Source: Sulfuritalea sp.
Lineage (GTDB): Bacteria; Pseudomonadota; Gammaproteobacteria; Burkholderiales; Rhodocyclaceae
Length of the DNA: 64,000 nucleotides
Direction: 5' to 3'
Assembly: GCA_030651305.1 (NCBI GenBank)
Contig: JAUSCI010000006.1
Coordinates: forward strand, 1-64,000
How positions within the stretch are numbered: the stretch's first letter is position 1; each line of letters opens with the position of its first letter. Shown one piece after another: positions 29,131-40,046 of this stretch. The notes below the pieces were generated by a model, which worked only from the letters and a program-made list of their open reading frames with translations, was not told the DNA's origin and did not search any database. Position numbers and translations under genes: made by a program.

Positions 29131-29690
29131 AGCTCTATGCCTTTCGCCCTGAGTGCTGTAGCCAGAGTATGGGTGGCGCGCGAACAATGCGTCTTCACGC
29201 TGCCTTCCGAACAACCCATCGCCACCGCCGTTTCGGCAATATCCATTTCCTCCCAATAACGCATAAGGAAGGCTTCGCGTTGACGCGGCGGCAGCTTCTC
29301 GATCTCTTTTTCAATGACACCAAGGAGTTGCGATCGCTCCAGTTGCCGGTGCGGTGGCGCCAAGCCTTCTGACTCAGTTTGTGCAGCATAAGTTTCAAGC
29401 GGATCGGCATCTTCATCATCGTTGGGAGAAAGCGACGACAGCAGGGTTGTCCACATGGACCTGACCTTGGATCGCCGATAGCTGTCCCGGATCGCGTTTT
29501 GCAGGATTCTCTGGAACAGCATAGGCCATTCCGCAACCGGACGCGCACCGTATTTTTCCGCGAGTCTCATCATCGCGTCCTGGACGATGTCCAGCGCGGT
29601 CTCCTCGTTACGAATGGCGAACATGGCCTGTTTGAAGGCGCGTCGCTCTATGCCGGCAAGGAAATTTGAAAGTTCGGTTCGGGAACTCAG
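29127..29690 (-). CDS. ECF-type RNA polymerase sigma factor, apparent CTG start
   Basis: The protein has sigma-2 (DIVQDAMMRLAEKYG, then MLFQRILQNAIRDSYRR) and sigma-4 (LPPRQREAFLMRYWEE...MGCSEGSVKTHCSR) regions. The first ATG is 29624, but the 22 codons before it read SSRTELSNFLAGIERRAFKQ, the normal start of this sigma group. Between that stretch and the upstream stop no ATG, GTG or TTG occurs; a CTG at 29690 follows CAGGAG by six bases. I therefore place the start there (187 residues). It heads the sigma-DUF3619-DUF3106-RDD series. Confidence 0.8.
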   Translation of the reverse strand: MSSRTELSNFLAGIERRAFKQAMFAIRNEETALDIVQDAMMRLAEKYGARPVAEWPMLFQRILQNAIRDSYRRSKVRSMWTTLLSSLSPNDDEDADPLETYAAQTESEGLAPPHRQLERSQLLGVIEKEIEKLPPRQREAFLMRYWEEMDIAETAVAMGCSEGSVKTHCSRATHTLATALRAKGIEL

Positions 29691-29788
29691 GGGTGGCTCC
29701 TGCCAGCGATCAGCAGCTTTCCGGTACGAAGTTCAGACTATATCCGCAAGCGATGCCGTCTCCGGCGGGAGTATCAAAGACATAAATC

Positions 29789-29817
29789 TTGACCATTCGC
29801 GGACGAGTCAGTAAGGT
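29789..29817 (+). promoter_or_regulatory. Promoter candidate for ilvBHC
   Basis: TTGACC (29789-29794) and TAAGGT (29812-29817) are 17 bases apart, 38 bases before the ilvB start. The short distance leaves no room for a classical leader-peptide attenuator. Confidence 0.5.
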
Positions 29818-29854
29818 TATACGTTTCACTCGAAAAGTGTAACAGGTGTAATCA

Positions 29855-31567
29855 ATGCAGCTAACTGGCGCAGAAATTGTAATGAGGTGCCTGCATGAGG
29901 AAAAGGTCGAATACGTATTCGGCTATCCCGGCGGCTCGGTTCTCTATATTTACGACGAACTCTTCAAGCAGGACAAATTCAAGCATGTCCTGGTTCGTCA
30001 TGAGCAGGCGGCTGTCCATGCGGCGGATGCCTATTCGAGATCTTCCAACAAGATAGGCGTCTGCCTGGTTACTTCGGGGCCAGGCGTGACAAATGCCGTG
30101 ACGGGGATTGCCACGGCGCACATGGATTCCGTTCCGATAGTGATCATCAGCGGGCAGGTCCCCACCGCCTACATCGGGCAGGACGCCTTTCAGGAATGCG
30201 ATACGGTGGGCATCACCCGGCCCTGCGTCAAGCACAATTTCCTGGTCAAGGATGTCAAGGATCTGGCAATAACCCTTAAGAAGGCTTTCTACATCGCCAA
30301 GACCGGCCGCCCCGGTCCGGTCTTGGTTGATATTCCGAAAGACATTACGAATCAGAAGTGCGAGTTCGAATATCCCAAGACGATCACCATGCGGTCCTAT
30401 AACCCGGTGCTCAAGGGACACAGCGGACAGATCAAGAAGGCGGTGCAGATGCTGCTGGAGGCCAAGCGGCCGATGATTTATGCCGGTGGCGGGGTCATTC
30501 TCTCCGATGCGGCCGAAAGGCTGACAAAGCTTGCCCGCCGTCTGGGGTATCCGGTGACCAATACCTTGATGGGTTTGGGGGGCTATCCGGCGACCGACAA
30601 GCAATCGCTCGGAATGTTGGGCATGCATGGCACCTATGAGGCCAACATGGCCATGCAGAATTGTGATGTCCTGATAGCCGTCGGAGCCCGATTCGATGAT
30701 CGCGTGATTGGCAATCCGGCGAATTTTTCGGCAGTTCCGCGCAAGATCATTCACATTGACATAGACCCGTCCTCGATTTCCAAGCGAGTCAAGGTCGATG
30801 TGCCCATTGTCGGCAATCTGCCGGATGTGCTCGACGAAATCCAAAAGCTTCTGGAAGCCTCGGCTGGCGTACCTGATCCGAAAGCGCTCGCCGCCTGGTG
30901 GAAGCAGATCGATGAATGGCGTGGCAAAAAATCGCTCAAGTACAAGCAGGGCAAGGAAGTCATCATGCCCCAGTACGTAATAGAGAAACTCTACGAGGTC
31001 ACTGGCGGCGATGCCTACATCACCTCCGACGTCGGTCAGCACCAGATGTGGGCGGCGCAATACTATAAATTTGACAAACCCCGGCGCTGGATCAATTCGG
31101 GTGGTCTGGGTACCATGGGTGTCGGTCTGCCTTATGCAATGGGCGTACGTTTCGCCAACCCGAAAGCGACGGTCGCATGCGTAACGGGTGAGGGCTCGAT
31201 TCAGATGAATATTCAGGAGCTATCGACGGCCAAACAGTTTCGTCTGCCGATCAAGATCATCAATCTCAACAACCGCTATTTGGGCATGGTGCGTCAGTGG
31301 CAGCAGATGTTCCACGGCAACCGTTACGCTGAATCCTATTGGGACGCTTTGCCCGACTTCGTCAAGTTGGCAGAAGCCTACGGGCATGTCGGGATGAAAA
31401 TCGAGCGTCCGGCCGATGTTGAGCCGGCATTGCGCGAAGCCTTCAGTGCAAAGCACAAGAACGACCTCGTTTTCATGGACTTCCTCACTGATCAGACGGC
31501 TAACGTGTATCCAATGATCGCAGCCGGCAAGGGGTTGTCGGAAATGATTCTGGCCGAGGAACTGTAA
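29855..31567 (+). CDS. ilvB: IlvB, acetolactate synthase large subunit
   Basis: The 570-residue thiamine-diphosphate enzyme condenses pyruvate with pyruvate or 2-oxobutyrate, the first common step of valine, leucine and isoleucine synthesis. The N-terminal YVFGYPGGSVLYIYDEL, the FAD-region and the cofactor-binding block GEGSIQMNIQELSTA with NNRYLGMVRQWQ are clear. It is followed two bases later by its regulatory subunit gene. Confidence 0.97.
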   Translation: MQLTGAEIVMRCLHEEKVEYVFGYPGGSVLYIYDELFKQDKFKHVLVRHEQAAVHAADAYSRSSNKIGVCLVTSGPGVTNAVTGIATAHMDSVPIVIISGQVPTAYIGQDAFQECDTVGITRPCVKHNFLVKDVKDLAITLKKAFYIAKTGRPGPVLVDIPKDITNQKCEFEYPKTITMRSYNPVLKGHSGQIKKAVQMLLEAKRPMIYAGGGVILSDAAERLTKLARRLGYPVTNTLMGLGGYPATDKQSLGMLGMHGTYEANMAMQNCDVLIAVGARFDDRVIGNPANFSAVPRKIIHIDIDPSSISKRVKVDVPIVGNLPDVLDEIQKLLEASAGVPDPKALAAWWKQIDEWRGKKSLKYKQGKEVIMPQYVIEKLYEVTGGDAYITSDVGQHQMWAAQYYKFDKPRRWINSGGLGTMGVGLPYAMGVRFANPKATVACVTGEGSIQMNIQELSTAKQFRLPIKIINLNNRYLGMVRQWQQMFHGNRYAESYWDALPDFVKLAEAYGHVGMKIERPADVEPALREAFSAKHKNDLVFMDFLTDQTANVYPMIAAGKGLSEMILAEEL

Positions 31568-31569
31568 GC

Positions 31570-32061
31570 ATGCGACACATCATTTCCATTCTTATCGAAA
31601 ACGAGGCCGGCGCGCTGTCCCGTGTCTCCGGTCTGTTCTCCGCACGCGCTTTCAACATCGAGTCGCTGACGGTCGCGCCGACGGAAGACGCTTCCCTTTC
31701 CCGCATGACCATCGTCAGCACGGGTTCTGACGATGTCATCGAGCAGATCACCAAACAGCTCAACAAGCTGATAGACGTCGTCAAGGTGGTGGATCTGTCC
31801 GAGGCCGCGCATATCGAACGCGAACTGATGCTGGTGAAGGTGCGTGCCGCCGGCAAGGATCGTGAAGAGATGAAGCGCATTGCGGATATTTTTCGCGGAC
31901 GCATCATCGATGTCACGGATTCGACCTATGTCATCGAACTGACCGGCAACGGCTCCAAGCTGGACGCCTTCCTCGAAGCCATTGACCGCACACTGATCCT
32001 CGAAACCGTTCGCACAGGAGTGTCCGGGATCGGGCGTGGCGATCGAATTCTCAAAGTTTGA
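31570..32061 (+). CDS. ilvH: IlvH, acetolactate synthase regulatory subunit
   Basis: The 163-residue protein has an N-terminal ACT domain (RHIISILIENEAGALSRVSG) that senses valine, and a C-terminal domain with GRIIDVTDSTYVIELTG. It binds and activates IlvB. It lies between ilvB and ilvC in one operon. Confidence 0.96.
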   Translation: MRHIISILIENEAGALSRVSGLFSARAFNIESLTVAPTEDASLSRMTIVSTGSDDVIEQITKQLNKLIDVVKVVDLSEAAHIERELMLVKVRAAGKDREEMKRIADIFRGRIIDVTDSTYVIELTGNGSKLDAFLEAIDRTLILETVRTGVSGIGRGDRILKV

Positions 32062-32084
32062 CCTCTGAAACTACAGAAAGCTAA

Positions 32085-33110
<1,026 letters not shown>

Positions 33111-33128
33111 TTCCAGCACCGCGCTTAT

Positions 33129-33162
33129 GCGGGCGCCGCATCTCGGCGCCCGCTGTTGTTTC
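33129..33162 (+). terminator. Terminator after ilvC
   Basis: GCGGGCGCCG (33129-33138) pairs with CGGCGCCCGC (33144-33153), 10 bp with a 5-base loop, followed by TGTTGTTT. The U-run is interrupted, so read-through to pssA is possible. Confidence 0.7.
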
Positions 33163-33299
33163 TGGACGAAAGTGCTGTCACGGTTTTGATATTCGAGCGG
33201 ACAACGACATCGGTCGCTGGTCTTTCCTGAGCAGTTAGAATAGGACTCGCCTTCCACTTCTTCCGGACCATGCCGCCCATCCTACCTCGCAAGGCGTTG

Positions 33300-34037
33300 A
33301 TGAATCCCGAGTTGCGTCGGCGCGGCATTTATGTGCTGCCCAACCTGCTGACGACCGCTGGCCTGTTCGCCGGCTTTTACGCCATTGTCCAGGCCATGAC
33401 CGGGCGCTTCGAGCACGCGGCGGTGGCGATATTCATCGCCATGGTATTCGACGGCCTCGATGGTCGCGTGGCCCGCATGACCCGGACCCAGAGCGCTTTC
33501 GGCGCAGAGTACGACTCGTTGTGTGACATGGTTTCGTTTGGCGCCGCTCCGGCATTGGTTGCGTTCGAATGGGCGATGAAGGGCATGGGCAAGTGGGGCT
33601 GGATAGCTGCTTTTGTCTATTGCGCGGGTGCTGCGCTGCGCCTGGCTCGTTTCAACACCAATCTCGGCGTGGTGGACAAGCACTATTTTCAGGGCTTGCC
33701 GAGTCCGGCTGCGGCAGCGCTGGTGGCAGGCTTTGTCTGGATCATCAACGACCTCAACATTTCCGGAGAAGATGTGCGCTGGTACGCTTTTGCTCTGACG
33801 CTTTTTGCCGGCATCACCATGGTCAGTACTCTGCGCTACTGGAGTGGCAAGGACATCAACCTGCGGCGCAGTGTGCCTTTCATGGTGCTTCCCGCCATCG
33901 TCCTTGGCTATGCGCTGGTGTCGTCTTATCCGCCCGGCGTTCTGTTCGCGTTGTTTCTGGCGTATGCCCTGTCGGGCTATGTCATGGCGGCATGGAATTG
34001 GCGCGGCAGGCGCAAATCTGTTGCGCGGCCGGAATAA
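33300..34037 (+). CDS. pssA: PssA, CDP-diacylglycerol-serine O-phosphatidyltransferase
   Basis: The roughly 245-residue inner-membrane enzyme makes phosphatidylserine. The CDP-alcohol phosphotransferase motif is FDGLDGRVARMTR followed by GAEYDSLCD. Several membrane helices follow. Start choice: ATG 33300 (MNPELRRRGIYVLPN) gives the family-typical N terminus; ATG 33270 would add ten residues. The ilv-pssA-leuA order is conserved in many betaproteobacteria. Confidence 0.92.
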   Translation: MNPELRRRGIYVLPNLLTTAGLFAGFYAIVQAMTGRFEHAAVAIFIAMVFDGLDGRVARMTRTQSAFGAEYDSLCDMVSFGAAPALVAFEWAMKGMGKWGWIAAFVYCAGAALRLARFNTNLGVVDKHYFQGLPSPAAAALVAGFVWIINDLNISGEDVRWYAFALTLFAGITMVSTLRYWSGKDINLRRSVPFMVLPAIVLGYALVSSYPPGVLFALFLAYALSGYVMAAWNWRGRRKSVARPE

Positions 34038-34056
34038 AATCTTTATAGTGTTATCC

Positions 34057-34167
34057 ATGTTTGCGACATTCATCGTTTCCGCACTATTTCTTGCACTCTC
34101 AGGCGCGCTGATCGCTCGTCTGCCGCTGCGCGCGAAGCTGCTTCCGCTGCTGCGCTGCGCGCGCTAA
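34057..34167 (+). CDS. Leucine-rich leader peptide candidate upstream of leuA
   Basis: This 36-codon open frame begins at ATG 34057. Ten of its 36 codons encode leucine, with a dense end KLLPLLRCAR just before the TAA. It lies about 150 bases before leuA. Leucine-codon runs in a short upstream frame are the mark of transcription attenuation by leucyl-tRNA supply. No strong ribosome-binding site is visible, and I have not found a textbook antiterminator pair, so the call is moderate. Confidence 0.45.
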   Translation: MFATFIVSALFLALSGALIARLPLRAKLLPLLRCAR

Positions 34168-34318
34168 ATATACCCCCCCCCCACAATCCGGTTGTACATA
34201 GTGTCTGCCCTGCAAGGGGCGGTATTAACCATTTTTTTGTCTTAGTTTCGGCTGCCGCGCTTAACACCAGCATGGCCGATGTTGGCCGCCACAGAAGCCA
34301 TTCTTCCAGGAGATAACC
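34168..34318 (+). promoter_or_regulatory. leuA leader with C10 tract and candidate attenuator
   Basis: After the leader peptide stop there is a run of ten Cs at 34173-34182. A short hairpin, GCCCT/GGGGC with a GCAA-type loop, follows near 34206-34219. About ten bases later come seven Ts (near 34232), giving a weak terminator-like layout. The leuA ribosome-binding site AGGAGA is just before 34319. Confidence 0.4.
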
Positions 34319-35840
34319 ATGTCCAAGGAACAGTTGATCATTTTCGATACCACTTTGCGCGACGGCGAACAGAGCCCCGGCGCTTCCATGAGCAAGGAGG
34401 AAAAGCTGCGGATTGCGCGTCAGCTTGAGCGGATGCGTGTGGATGTCATTGAAGCAGGCTTTCCTGCTGCGTCAAATGGCGATTTTGAGGCAGTGAAGGC
34501 GATCGCCGAGGCGATCAAGGATTCCACGGTTTGCGGCCTGGCGCGCACCAGCGAAGCCGATGTGCGACGGGCCGGCGAGGCGATCAGGCCGGCCAGATCC
34601 GGCCGCATCCATACGTTCATCGCGACCAGTCCTATTCATATGGAAAAGAAGTTGCGCATGACGCCGGATCAGGTCGTCGAAGCGGCGATTGCTGCAGTAA
34701 AGCTTGCACGCCAGTACACCGACGATGTCGAATTTTCCGCAGAAGATGCCGTCCGTTCGGACTTCGATTTTCTGTGCCGCGTTTTCGATGCCGTCATCAA
34801 GGCGGGCGCCACCACCATCAATGTCCCCGACACGGTCGGCTACAGCCTTCCCGAGGTCTGGGGCGAGCGTATGCGCAGTTTGATCGAGACCGTCGCTGGC
34901 GCCGACAAGGTGATCTGGTCGACTCATTGCCACAATGACCTCGGCCTCGCCGTTGCCAACTCGCTGTCTGCAGTGCTGGCCGGGGCGCGTCAGGTTGAGT
35001 GCACCATCAACGGTCTTGGCGAGCGCGCCGGCAATGCTTCTCTGGAAGAGGTAGTGATGGCCGTGCGCACTCGCGGTGACCTGTTCAGCTGCGACACGCG
35101 CATCGATGCCACGCAGATCGTGCCGGCTTCGAAACTGGTTTCGCAAATCACCGGCTACACGGTCCAGCCGAACAAGGCGGTGGTTGGTGCCAACGCGTTT
35201 TCCCATGAGTCCGGTATCCACCAGGATGGCGTATTGAAGCACCGCGAGACCTACGAAATCATGCGTGCCGAAGATGTGGGCTGGGCCACCAACCGGCTGA
35301 CTCTGGGCAAACTCTCGGGCCGTAGCGCGTTCAAGACGCGATTGACGGAACTCGGCATCGAATTGCCGAGCGAAGAGGCCCTCAACCTGGCTTTCGCGCA
35401 CTTCAAGGAACTTGCCGACAAGAAGCGCGAAATTTTCGACGAAGACATTTTCGCCATCATCGGCGACGAAGTGGTGGCGCCTGAAAATGAGCACTATCGC
35501 CTGGTCTCGTCGATGTTTCACTCGGAAACCGGCGAAGCGCCGCTGGCGCGCCTGACGCTTTCTGCGGGGGGTGCTGAGCGGCATGCTGAGTCAAGCGGCA
35601 GCGGTCCGGTCGACGCCACTTTCAAGGCAATTGAAAGCGTTGCCGCTAGCGGCTCGGAACTTCTGCTCTATTCGGTAAATGCCATCACCACTGGCACGGA
35701 CGCGCAGGGCGAGGTGACAGTGCGTTTGTCAAGAGACGGGCGGATTGTGAACGGCCAGGGCGCCGATACGGATATCGTGGTCGCGTCGGCCAAGGCTTAT
35801 CTAAATGCGCTCAACAAGCTGTGCTCCGGCCAGGAAAAGC

Positions 35841-35857
<17 letters not shown>
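34319..35857 (+). CDS. leuA: LeuA, 2-isopropylmalate synthase
   Basis: The 512-residue enzyme condenses acetyl-CoA with 2-oxoisovalerate, the first step committed to leucine. The HMGL-like barrel opens with [18 protein letters not shown] and includes the metal-binding [12 protein letters not shown]. The C-terminal LeuA allosteric domain starts around residue 390. Its stop overlaps the convergent DUF2069 gene by 17 bases. Confidence 0.97.
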
Positions 35858-36832
<975 letters not shown>

Positions 36833-36836
36833 TTAT

Positions 36837-37658
36837 ATGTGGCTCCTGGCACCCCTTCGGCTGATCGTGCGCACGGCACGCCGGTTTCACCGCGAGCATT
36901 GCGTGCAGACTGCCGCTGCGCTTTCGTTTGCCACTCTGGTTGGCCTGGTGCCGATGATTGCGGTGGCGTTTTCGCTGATTTCGCTCTTGCCCGTCGGTGC
37001 TGGTCTCGGTTTGGCACTGGAGAAGTTCCTTCTTGCCAATCTGCTGCCGGACAAGGCCGGCATCATCATTGCAAAATACATCGGCCAGTTTGCCTCTCGC
37101 GCCGGACGGGTGACCTTCTTCGGCATAGCGGGGCTTGCGGCGACGGCATTGATACAGATGCTGACCATCGAGCGGGCTTTCAACCATATATGGCAGGTCA
37201 AATCCAGCCGTCCCCTGTTGCGACGCCTGGCCATGCATAGCCTGGCGCTGTTGCTCGGGCCGCTGGTATTTGGGGCCAGTCTTGCGGCGATTTCATATGT
37301 TGCCGGCGTGTCGCTTGGCTTCGTCGCTGAGTCGTATTGGGTGAGTACTTTCGTGATCCGCGGTTTGCTGCCCTTCGCGTTCATGACCGCCCTGTTCGGC
37401 CTGCTCTATTGGGCGGTGCCCAACAAGCCGGTGAAGGCTTGGCATGCGGCCTTTGGCGGAGCGATGGCCGCTTTGGGCTTTGACGGCCTGCAGAAACTAT
37501 TCACGCTCTATATAGCCGCCGGATTCAGTGTGAACGCGGTGGTTTATGGCGCCTTCTCCGCAATCCCGGTATTTCTGGTCTGGCTTTATACATCATGGAG
37601 CGTGATTCTGGGCGGCGCACTGCTGGTCGCCGAATTACCCCAATCCACTCGCGCCTAA
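36837..37658 (+). CDS. YihY/UPF0761 family inner-membrane protein
   Basis: The roughly 273-residue protein has six membrane helices and the family marks TAAALSFATLVGLVPMIAV, TIERAFNHIWQV and the closing AIPVFLVWLYTSWSVILGGA. Older annotations call it ribonuclease BN, which is not supported for this family. A TAGAAT (-10-like) at 36823-36828 precedes ATG 36837; ATG 36813 is the alternative and overlaps the wrbA start region. Its stop shares bases with the convergent gene. Confidence 0.85.
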   Translation: MWLLAPLRLIVRTARRFHREHCVQTAAALSFATLVGLVPMIAVAFSLISLLPVGAGLGLALEKFLLANLLPDKAGIIIAKYIGQFASRAGRVTFFGIAGLAATALIQMLTIERAFNHIWQVKSSRPLLRRLAMHSLALLLGPLVFGASLAAISYVAGVSLGFVAESYWVSTFVIRGLLPFAFMTALFGLLYWAVPNKPVKAWHAAFGGAMAALGFDGLQKLFTLYIAAGFSVNAVVYGAFSAIPVFLVWLYTSWSVILGGALLVAELPQSTRA

Positions 37659-39169
37659 CGGGCCGTCGCGTTGCGAATGAATTCGAAGACTTCGATGCTG
37701 GACGTTTCGATGAGACTCCGGTGCGGCATGCATTCGACGATCTGCAAACGGGCGTCTTGTTCCTGCAACAACGTAAACGGACGCGCGTTGTAGTCGCCCC
37801 GCACCGTTAGAATCGCTTCACTGCGGCCGAGAGCCGGCAAGGCTGGCAGCAGCAGCGCAGGTATCGGCGGCTCGGGCTTGCTGGTGGCCACGGCCTGTAT
37901 CCGTATCGGTTGTGCCGAAGGTGCCAGTACTTCCAGCCCCATTTCGATATGGCTGCTGTCGTTGCTGCGAGCCCAGCGCACAAGGCAGATCTGCCAGGCA
38001 GCGCCGGCACCGGTGCGCAAACCTACTGCGCAACCGGGCACGATGCCGGTAACCTTGCCGACGACATGCACGATCGCATAGCCCAAAGGGCTTTCGTTAT
38101 GGAGCGTCCAATCGCTGTAGGTCAGATCGCAGTCGCCGGATTCAGGCTCCTGTGCCGAGCCACTCGCCAGAGCGGTCCACAAGGTACTCAGTTGCGTACA
38201 GACCTCTACCGGCAGGGTTTGAGGACGGCGATTGAAGCTTCGCCGTCGCGGCGCAGCCCAGCATTGGCGCGCTCGTTCCAGGGCATTGCGGTAGTCGGCG
38301 CCAGCGGCCTGCAATGGCAGACCGAGGGACAAGGGCGGCACGCCGTCGTTCAACTGGTCGAGATGCCGTGCAGCCAGATCGGCAAGTTCGCCAAACCGGA
38401 AATAGAGGCATAGCCCGCCTTCCGGCTGGAGGCGCGCGAGGGGTATCGGCGGCTGGTCAAGATTGGCATCGAGCCAGAACCAGTCTCCCGCCGCCTCGGG
38501 GCGAATCATGTCAATTCGGGTGATTGCGGCGTGAGTTTCGAGATAGTCCGCAAGGAAAGCGATCTCGCGTGGCGCGAGCCCTTCGGGTTGTGCTGCCATC
38601 AGCGCCAGCATTGCCTTGAAGCGCGCATCGATCGCGGTGATTTCGGCGGGAAGGGTCGCTGTCGGGTCGACCGATTCGTGGGCACGATGATAGAGCGCCT
38701 GGGCGTTGTGCCAGAAGTTGATTGGCGTGGGAGTCGCAATCAGCGCGGTGGCGATGAGTTGCCGCGACAGGTTGATGATTCCTTGCAGGCAAATTTGCGC
38801 TGTGCTGCGATGGATGCGGGCCAATTCCTGCGGGTTTGCTTGCCCGGCCATCTTTAGCCAGGTTTCACACAGTTCTGCACGCAAGCCTATCAAGTCATGG
38901 GCAACCGTGCCGAGGTGAATCGGCAACGGCAGTTTGATGTCGAGCAATTTTGGCGTGAGCGCATCGTCGATACGTCCAGCGCGCTGCTGGAGCAGTTCGT
39001 CTATTTTAAGGCGATGCAGAATCGGAAGTCCCAGCGAACCAATCGCGGCAATGTGCTTGCGCAAGGGCATCAGATCGAGCAACGGATCGTCCTGCAGCGG
39101 TTCGGCGAGCCAATCCAGTGCTTGCTTTAGCGGTATGGGCGGCGGCGGCGGGGTCTTCTTGCGGCGCAT
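37655..39169 (-). CDS. Large protein with C-terminal PilZ-like domain
   Basis: The 504-residue soluble protein has a proline-rich start (KKTPPPPPIPLKQ), then a helical region of about 330 residues. The C-terminal part looks like an atypical PilZ domain: WTLHNESPLGYAI, then VGLRTGAGAAWQICLVRWAR and MGLEVLAP. Classical PilZ has an RxxxR pair before this; I cannot locate one with confidence, so cyclic-di-GMP binding is not certain. Similar proteins in betaproteobacteria are hypothetical. It is divergent from pyrF. Confidence 0.55.
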   Translation of the reverse strand: MRRKKTPPPPPIPLKQALDWLAEPLQDDPLLDLMPLRKHIAAIGSLGLPILHRLKIDELLQQRAGRIDDALTPKLLDIKLPLPIHLGTVAHDLIGLRAELCETWLKMAGQANPQELARIHRSTAQICLQGIINLSRQLIATALIATPTPINFWHNAQALYHRAHESVDPTATLPAEITAIDARFKAMLALMAAQPEGLAPREIAFLADYLETHAAITRIDMIRPEAAGDWFWLDANLDQPPIPLARLQPEGGLCLYFRFGELADLAARHLDQLNDGVPPLSLGLPLQAAGADYRNALERARQCWAAPRRRSFNRRPQTLPVEVCTQLSTLWTALASGSAQEPESGDCDLTYSDWTLHNESPLGYAIVHVVGKVTGIVPGCAVGLRTGAGAAWQICLVRWARSNDSSHIEMGLEVLAPSAQPIRIQAVATSKPEPPIPALLLPALPALGRSEAILTVRGDYNARPFTLLQEQDARLQIVECMPHRSLIETSSIEVFEFIRNATAR

Positions 39170-39252
39170 GATGAGCTTAACGGCCGGGAACGAATTGTGA
39201 TTCTAGTAGAATCCGGTCGCCTTTTCTCTTGTTGCGATGCGAGGAATCCGAA

Positions 39253-39987
39253 ATGACCAGCCTGCTCTCCGCCAAGCCGATTGATCCGCAGGATCGATTG
39301 ATTGTTGCCCTCGATCTCCCGGACGTTGAGGCGGCGCGTGCCCTGGTTACTGAACTGGGAGATGCGGTGGTCTTCTACAAGATCGGGCTGGAACTGTTCA
39401 TGACCGGCGGCTATTTTGATCTGCTTCACTGGTTGGTGAGTGAGGGCAAAAAGGTGTTCGTAGACCTGAAGTTCTTCGATGTCCCCGAAACCGTGCGTTC
39501 CGCGGTGCGAGCCCTGGCAGGCAGCGGCGCGACATTTGCGACCATTCATGGCAATCAGGCCATTATGGAAGCGGCGGTGAAAGACAAGGGCAATCTGAAG
39601 ATTTTGGCCGTCACGGTACTGACCAGTCTTGATCGCGGTGATCTGGACGATCTCGGATTCTCCTGCGACGTCGAAAAGCTTGTGCTTTCGCGCGCACGCC
39701 GCGCGTTGGCGGCCGGTGTGGATGGCATTGTTTCGTCCGGTCTTGAGGCGCCCATGATTCGGCGCGAACTCGGCGACAAACTGATGGTGGTTACCCCGGG
39801 CATTCGACCTGTCGAGAACAAGCCGGTTGACGATCAGAAACGTACCGTCGATGTTGCCCAGGCTTTCAGGAACGGTGCCGACTACATTGTGGTTGGCCGG
39901 CCCATCCGCCAAGCGGCAAATCCGCGTCGGGCGGCAATAGGCATACAGCAGACCATTCGCCAGGTGTTTTTCCCGTCCGGCGGGTGA
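39253..39987 (+). CDS. pyrF: PyrF, orotidine 5'-phosphate decarboxylase
   Basis: The 244-residue TIM-barrel enzyme makes UMP. The active-site signature FVDLKFFDVPETV carries the catalytic lysine and aspartate, and VTPGIRPVENK with VVGRPIRQA bind the phosphate. The ATG at 39253 is preceded by GAGG; the frame is open eight codons more but without a better site. A TAGAAT at 39207-39212 may be its -10. It is convergent with mutS. Confidence 0.96.
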   Translation: MTSLLSAKPIDPQDRLIVALDLPDVEAARALVTELGDAVVFYKIGLELFMTGGYFDLLHWLVSEGKKVFVDLKFFDVPETVRSAVRALAGSGATFATIHGNQAIMEAAVKDKGNLKILAVTVLTSLDRGDLDDLGFSCDVEKLVLSRARRALAAGVDGIVSSGLEAPMIRRELGDKLMVVTPGIRPVENKPVDDQKRTVDVAQAFRNGADYIVVGRPIRQAANPRRAAIGIQQTIRQVFFPSGG

Positions 39988-40046
39988 CGCAGCGGGCCAG
40001 CCGGCAGAGTCACGGCGGCCAATAACCCAATGCTACGAGGACCGTC

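Noticed and set aside
29690-29854. Riboswitch or attenuator before ilvB
   Set aside because: The promoter candidate lies only 38 bases from the start, leaving no room for a leader peptide or folded leader.
29861-31060. Long minus-strand frame opposite ilvB
   Set aside because: ilvB is certain and the antisense product has no family features.
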